Source: an uncultured Oribacterium sp. (GTDB taxonomy: Bacteria; Bacillota; Clostridia; Lachnospirales; Lachnospiraceae). From it: a stretch of DNA of 52,805 nt. This document shows, in pieces, positions 50,763 through 52,805 of the stretch. Made by a program: the position numbers and the translations under genes. The stretch is from positions 1-52,805 of the forward strand of contig CAMKKZ010000028.1 of NCBI GenBank assembly GCA_946413525.1, written 5' to 3'. The first letter of the stretch is position 1. Every line of letters begins with the position of its first letter. The notes under the pieces were generated by a model. It was given only the letters and a program-made list of their open reading frames with translations. It had not been told where the DNA came from and did not search any database.

Positions 50763-50802
50763 GCAGGATGTGAGGCGTTTCGCCGAGCATCCTGCTTTTT
50801 TT
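50763..50802 (+). terminator. strong intrinsic terminator
   Basis: GCAGGATG and AGGCG pair with CGCC and CATCCTGC, then seven T. It insulates the BspA-like gene from upstream transcription. Confidence 0.88.
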
Positions 50803-50811
50803 ATTATTGTA

Positions 50812-50892
50812 GGGGCTGCGTAAGGAAATATTCCGGCTTACGCTGGACGCAGCCCCGCGGGCGAGTAGGGTGCGATTTCATCTTCCCTACTC
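50812..50892 (+). promoter_or_regulatory. two leader hairpins upstream of the BspA-like gene
   Basis: GGGGCTGCGT pairs with ACGCAGCCCC (50812-50856), and GAGTAGGG pairs with CCCTACTC (50863-50892). They follow the terminator and precede the RBS by about 50 nt, so they may be a 5' UTR regulatory structure or operators. No known riboswitch was recognised. Confidence 0.4.
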
Positions 50893-50952
50893 GATTTGCA
50901 GGGCCGCCGGGAGAATGAGGATTTCTATGAGAGGGAAATAAAGGAGGATTAA

Positions 50953-52805
50953 ATGAAGCGTTGGAAGAAGGGGATCGCTATTGTGCTTTCTGCACTGCTT
51001 GCCATGCCCGTACAGGCATCCTTTGCCGGGCAGTCCGGAAAAGCGGGGCCGGAAGATGAGGCTGTGGAAACGGTTGTGGAAGCAGCTCTGGGGGAGTCCG
51101 ATGATTCAGAGAGGGCGGAGCTTTTCGAAGAAGGGGGAGGGGACGATGGGGATGCCCTGTATCCTGAACTCGAAGAGAAAATGGGAGAAGATGGGGAGGA
51201 TTCAGCATCACCCTCCCTGGAAACAGAAGAAGAGGAGGACAAGCGGGATCAGGACGATGCGGAAGCTGACGAACCCGGAGACAGCGAAGGGAGCGTCGAG
51301 ATCTCGGATGAAGAAGAGGGCAACGGAAGCTATGCGGAGGGGGACGTTGGTTCCGGTCAGATGAAAGGAATGGCAGGCGATGTCGGAAATATAGAAGAGG
51401 ATTCCGATGAGGGGGAGAATGGTATTGGAAGAATAACAGATGTTGCCGGAGAAGATGAGGATGGCTCGAATGGCACCGGGAATGCGGAGGCAACGGGCGA
51501 TTCCGATGAAAGGGCTTTCGAATCTGAGAGGACGGAGGACGGGACTAAGGAATCGGAGGACGTAATTGAAGACGAGAGAGCAGGGGACGCCGGGACAGAA
51601 AATCCCGATAATGATAAAGATTATGATGACGATGATGATGGCTTCGATGAATTCTTGAGTACCGGGGAAAATGGCGAAGAAAATGCCGGACATAATGCCG
51701 TAGAAGCTGGATTGGAGGAAGAGAAAGGGAAAGGGGAGAATGCGGAAACAACCGAAGGGAGCAGAAGCACTGGAGGTTCTGAAGAAGAGGCGACCCTCGC
51801 AGAGAAAGTTGTAGATGATGAATTTCCTGAGAAAATAGAAGATAAAGGGGATGCAGGATACGCGGAAGACGCAGAAGACATAGAAGGCGCGTCAGGAGAA
51901 GGAAAGGATGACTTTTCTTCTGAGGCAGCAGATGGGCAGTTTGACGAAAAGAATAATACCACATCCTTAGATGATGAAACTGCCGGGAAGAGCGATCGTG
52001 TTGCCGAAGCCGAAGACCATGATGTCACCGGGGAATCCGGAAGGGCTGAGCTGTTTGAGGAAGGGGTCCTTTTTAAGGAGGACGAAGAAGCGGAATCCCG
52101 CAGAGATGAGGAAACTGATTCGAAAGCTTCGGCAAGCCGATCAAGCGTAGAAGCAAAGGACGGGGAAGAGGAGACGGCTGCGGAATTATCAGCAGAAGGC
52201 GAGGGCTCATTGAATGAGGATGCGGCGAATGAAGACGCGTCGCAGCTTCCGGGGGAGCGTTCAAAGTCTGAAGAAAAGCTTCCGAAGGAGAATGTCAATG
52301 TTCCCGCATTAAAGAACAAGAAGCCCAGGCTCCGCACAGACCTGGCGGGGACGGCGGAACTTGAAAGCGGAAGAGAGGTCAATTTTATTATGACCGAACT
52401 GGCAGGCGGGATTGATTCAAATAGTTATAATGACAGCATCAAGACATTTGCGAGGGCTGCAGATGACACGGGCTTCGTCAAAGATGATGAACATACGATC
52501 AGCACTTCGGAAAGCGAAAACCCGGTATATATTTCCTATGACGATGGGGACGTGAGATGGTACAGCGAGGCTGAGACGGTATATTTGAACCCGGATTCAT
52601 TTGAAATGTTTAAGCGGTGCAGTGGTCTAACGAGCCTGGACGTGAGTGGCTTCAATACGTCCAAGGTGACGAACATGGGGTCTATGTTTGATGGCTGCAG
52701 TGGTCTGACGAGCCTGGACGTGGGTGGATTTGATACTTCCATGGTGACGGACATGGGGTCTATGTTTGATGGCTGCAGTGGTCTGACGAGCCTGGACGTG
52801 GGTGG
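50953..52805 (+). CDS. BspA-like leucine-rich (DUF285) surface protein with long acidic region, partial
   Basis: The gene runs off the window end (617 complete codons). It has a signal peptide (MKRWKKGIAIVLSALLAMPV then QASFA). Residues about 30-470 are Glu/Asp/Gly-rich low-complexity sequence with no domain; a short segment, SERAELFEEG / SGRAELFEEG, recurs far apart. A beta-rich part (FIMTELAGGIDSNSYNDSIK) then leads to DUF285/BspA repeats of 26 residues: CSGLTSLDVSGFNTSKVT, NMGSMFDG, with copies at about 52618, 52696 and 52774 that are almost identical. BspA-type repeats mediate adhesion to host or other cells. RBS AAAGGAGG lies 5 nt before ATG 50953. Confidence 0.9.
   Translation, partial: MKRWKKGIAIVLSALLAMPVQASFAGQSGKAGPEDEAVETVVEAALGESDDSERAELFEEGGGDDGDALYPELEEKMGEDGEDSASPSLETEEEEDKRDQDDAEADEPGDSEGSVEISDEEEGNGSYAEGDVGSGQMKGMAGDVGNIEEDSDEGENGIGRITDVAGEDEDGSNGTGNAEATGDSDERAFESERTEDGTKESEDVIEDERAGDAGTENPDNDKDYDDDDDGFDEFLSTGENGEENAGHNAVEAGLEEEKGKGENAETTEGSRSTGGSEEEATLAEKVVDDEFPEKIEDKGDAGYAEDAEDIEGASGEGKDDFSSEAADGQFDEKNNTTSLDDETAGKSDRVAEAEDHDVTGESGRAELFEEGVLFKEDEEAESRRDEETDSKASASRSSVEAKDGEEETAAELSAEGEGSLNEDAANEDASQLPGERSKSEEKLPKENVNVPALKNKKPRLRTDLAGTAELESGREVNFIMTELAGGIDSNSYNDSIKTFARAADDTGFVKDDEHTISTSESENPVYISYDDGDVRWYSEAETVYLNPDSFEMFKRCSGLTSLDVSGFNTSKVTNMGSMFDGCSGLTSLDVGGFDTSMVTDMGSMFDGCSGLTSLDVG

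Larger units (their letters stand above)
48831..50952. other. 2.1-kb non-coding region with repeated structured elements
   Basis: The stretch holds three related RNA-like elements, palindrome clusters and terminators, listed separately. Short frames have no RBS. At 50150-50185 there is a (AGAAAAGAAT)n repeat, three units. Two 26-bp copies of CTCTCCGGATGCGGG then ATGATGT lie near 50625 and 50687. Confidence 0.6.

Noticed and set aside
50978..52382. Several long minus-strand and one plus-strand frame across the acidic region of the BspA-like gene.
   Set aside because: Ser/Pro/Leu-rich antisense readings of Glu/Asp codons; the plus frame from 50953 has signal peptide, RBS and BspA repeats.

Overview
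The window looks like chromosomal DNA of an anaerobic Bacillota, most likely a Lachnospiraceae-type Clostridia. The reasons are strong AGGAGG ribosome binding sites, roughly half GC, BspA-type and papain-like surface proteins, a TRAP transporter, Rpn-type PD-(D/E)XK proteins, and abundant small GNAT, MATE and GT2 genes. No rRNA or tRNA gene was seen. All calls come from reading the sequence without database searches; family names rest on recognised motifs.

Layout: (1) 1-3.2 kb: a 28-bp tandem array and a large stand-alone CARF-HEPN (Csm6/Csx1-like) protein. (2) 3.4-16 kb: enzyme genes (condensation-like acyltransferase, MBL-fold/rubredoxin fusion, exported HAD phosphatase, DUF1294 membrane protein, carboxylesterase, DUF3089 hydrolase, GNAT, Rpn nuclease), separated by long repeat-filled spacers and a possible IS21-like remnant. 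(3) 16.5-22.8 kb: a defence island, with an AAA ATPase + TOPRIM pair, a possible three-repeat CRISPR relic, a broken DUF1016/YhcG nuclease, a zeta-type toxin-antitoxin module with the 3' remnant of a second copy, and the C-terminal part of a type I restriction subunit HsdR. (4) 23-31.5 kb: an envelope-polysaccharide-like set (acyltransferase 3, two GT2 enzymes, MATE transporter), a nucleoside hydrolase lipoprotein and a SUV3-like helicase. (5) 32-39 kb: tyrS, a secreted protein, an FMN reductase convergent with kptA, and a dctP-dctQ-dctM TRAP operon. (6) 39.7-52.8 kb: a papain-like multidomain exoprotease, a membrane protein, a second Rpn protein, two Gfo/Idh/MocA oxidoreductases, a 2.5-kb non-coding stretch with structured-RNA-like elements, and the start of a BspA-like surface protein with a very long acidic region.

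The most distinctive feature is the repeat landscape. A ~70-bp interspersed unit (family A) occurs between genes, and diverged copies appear in frame inside two coding genes (three copies in the CARF-HEPN gene, one in a glycosyltransferase). Clusters of perfect palindromes (family B) and an 83-bp palindromic unit (family C) recur in spacers. Many genes (about nine) have tandem duplications of 29-69 bp that span or abut their stop codon. Similar in-frame expansions occur in a GNAT acetyltransferase and in the HAD tail. The novelty here probably lies in this repeat system, together with the CARF-HEPN protein and the ATPase/TOPRIM pair.
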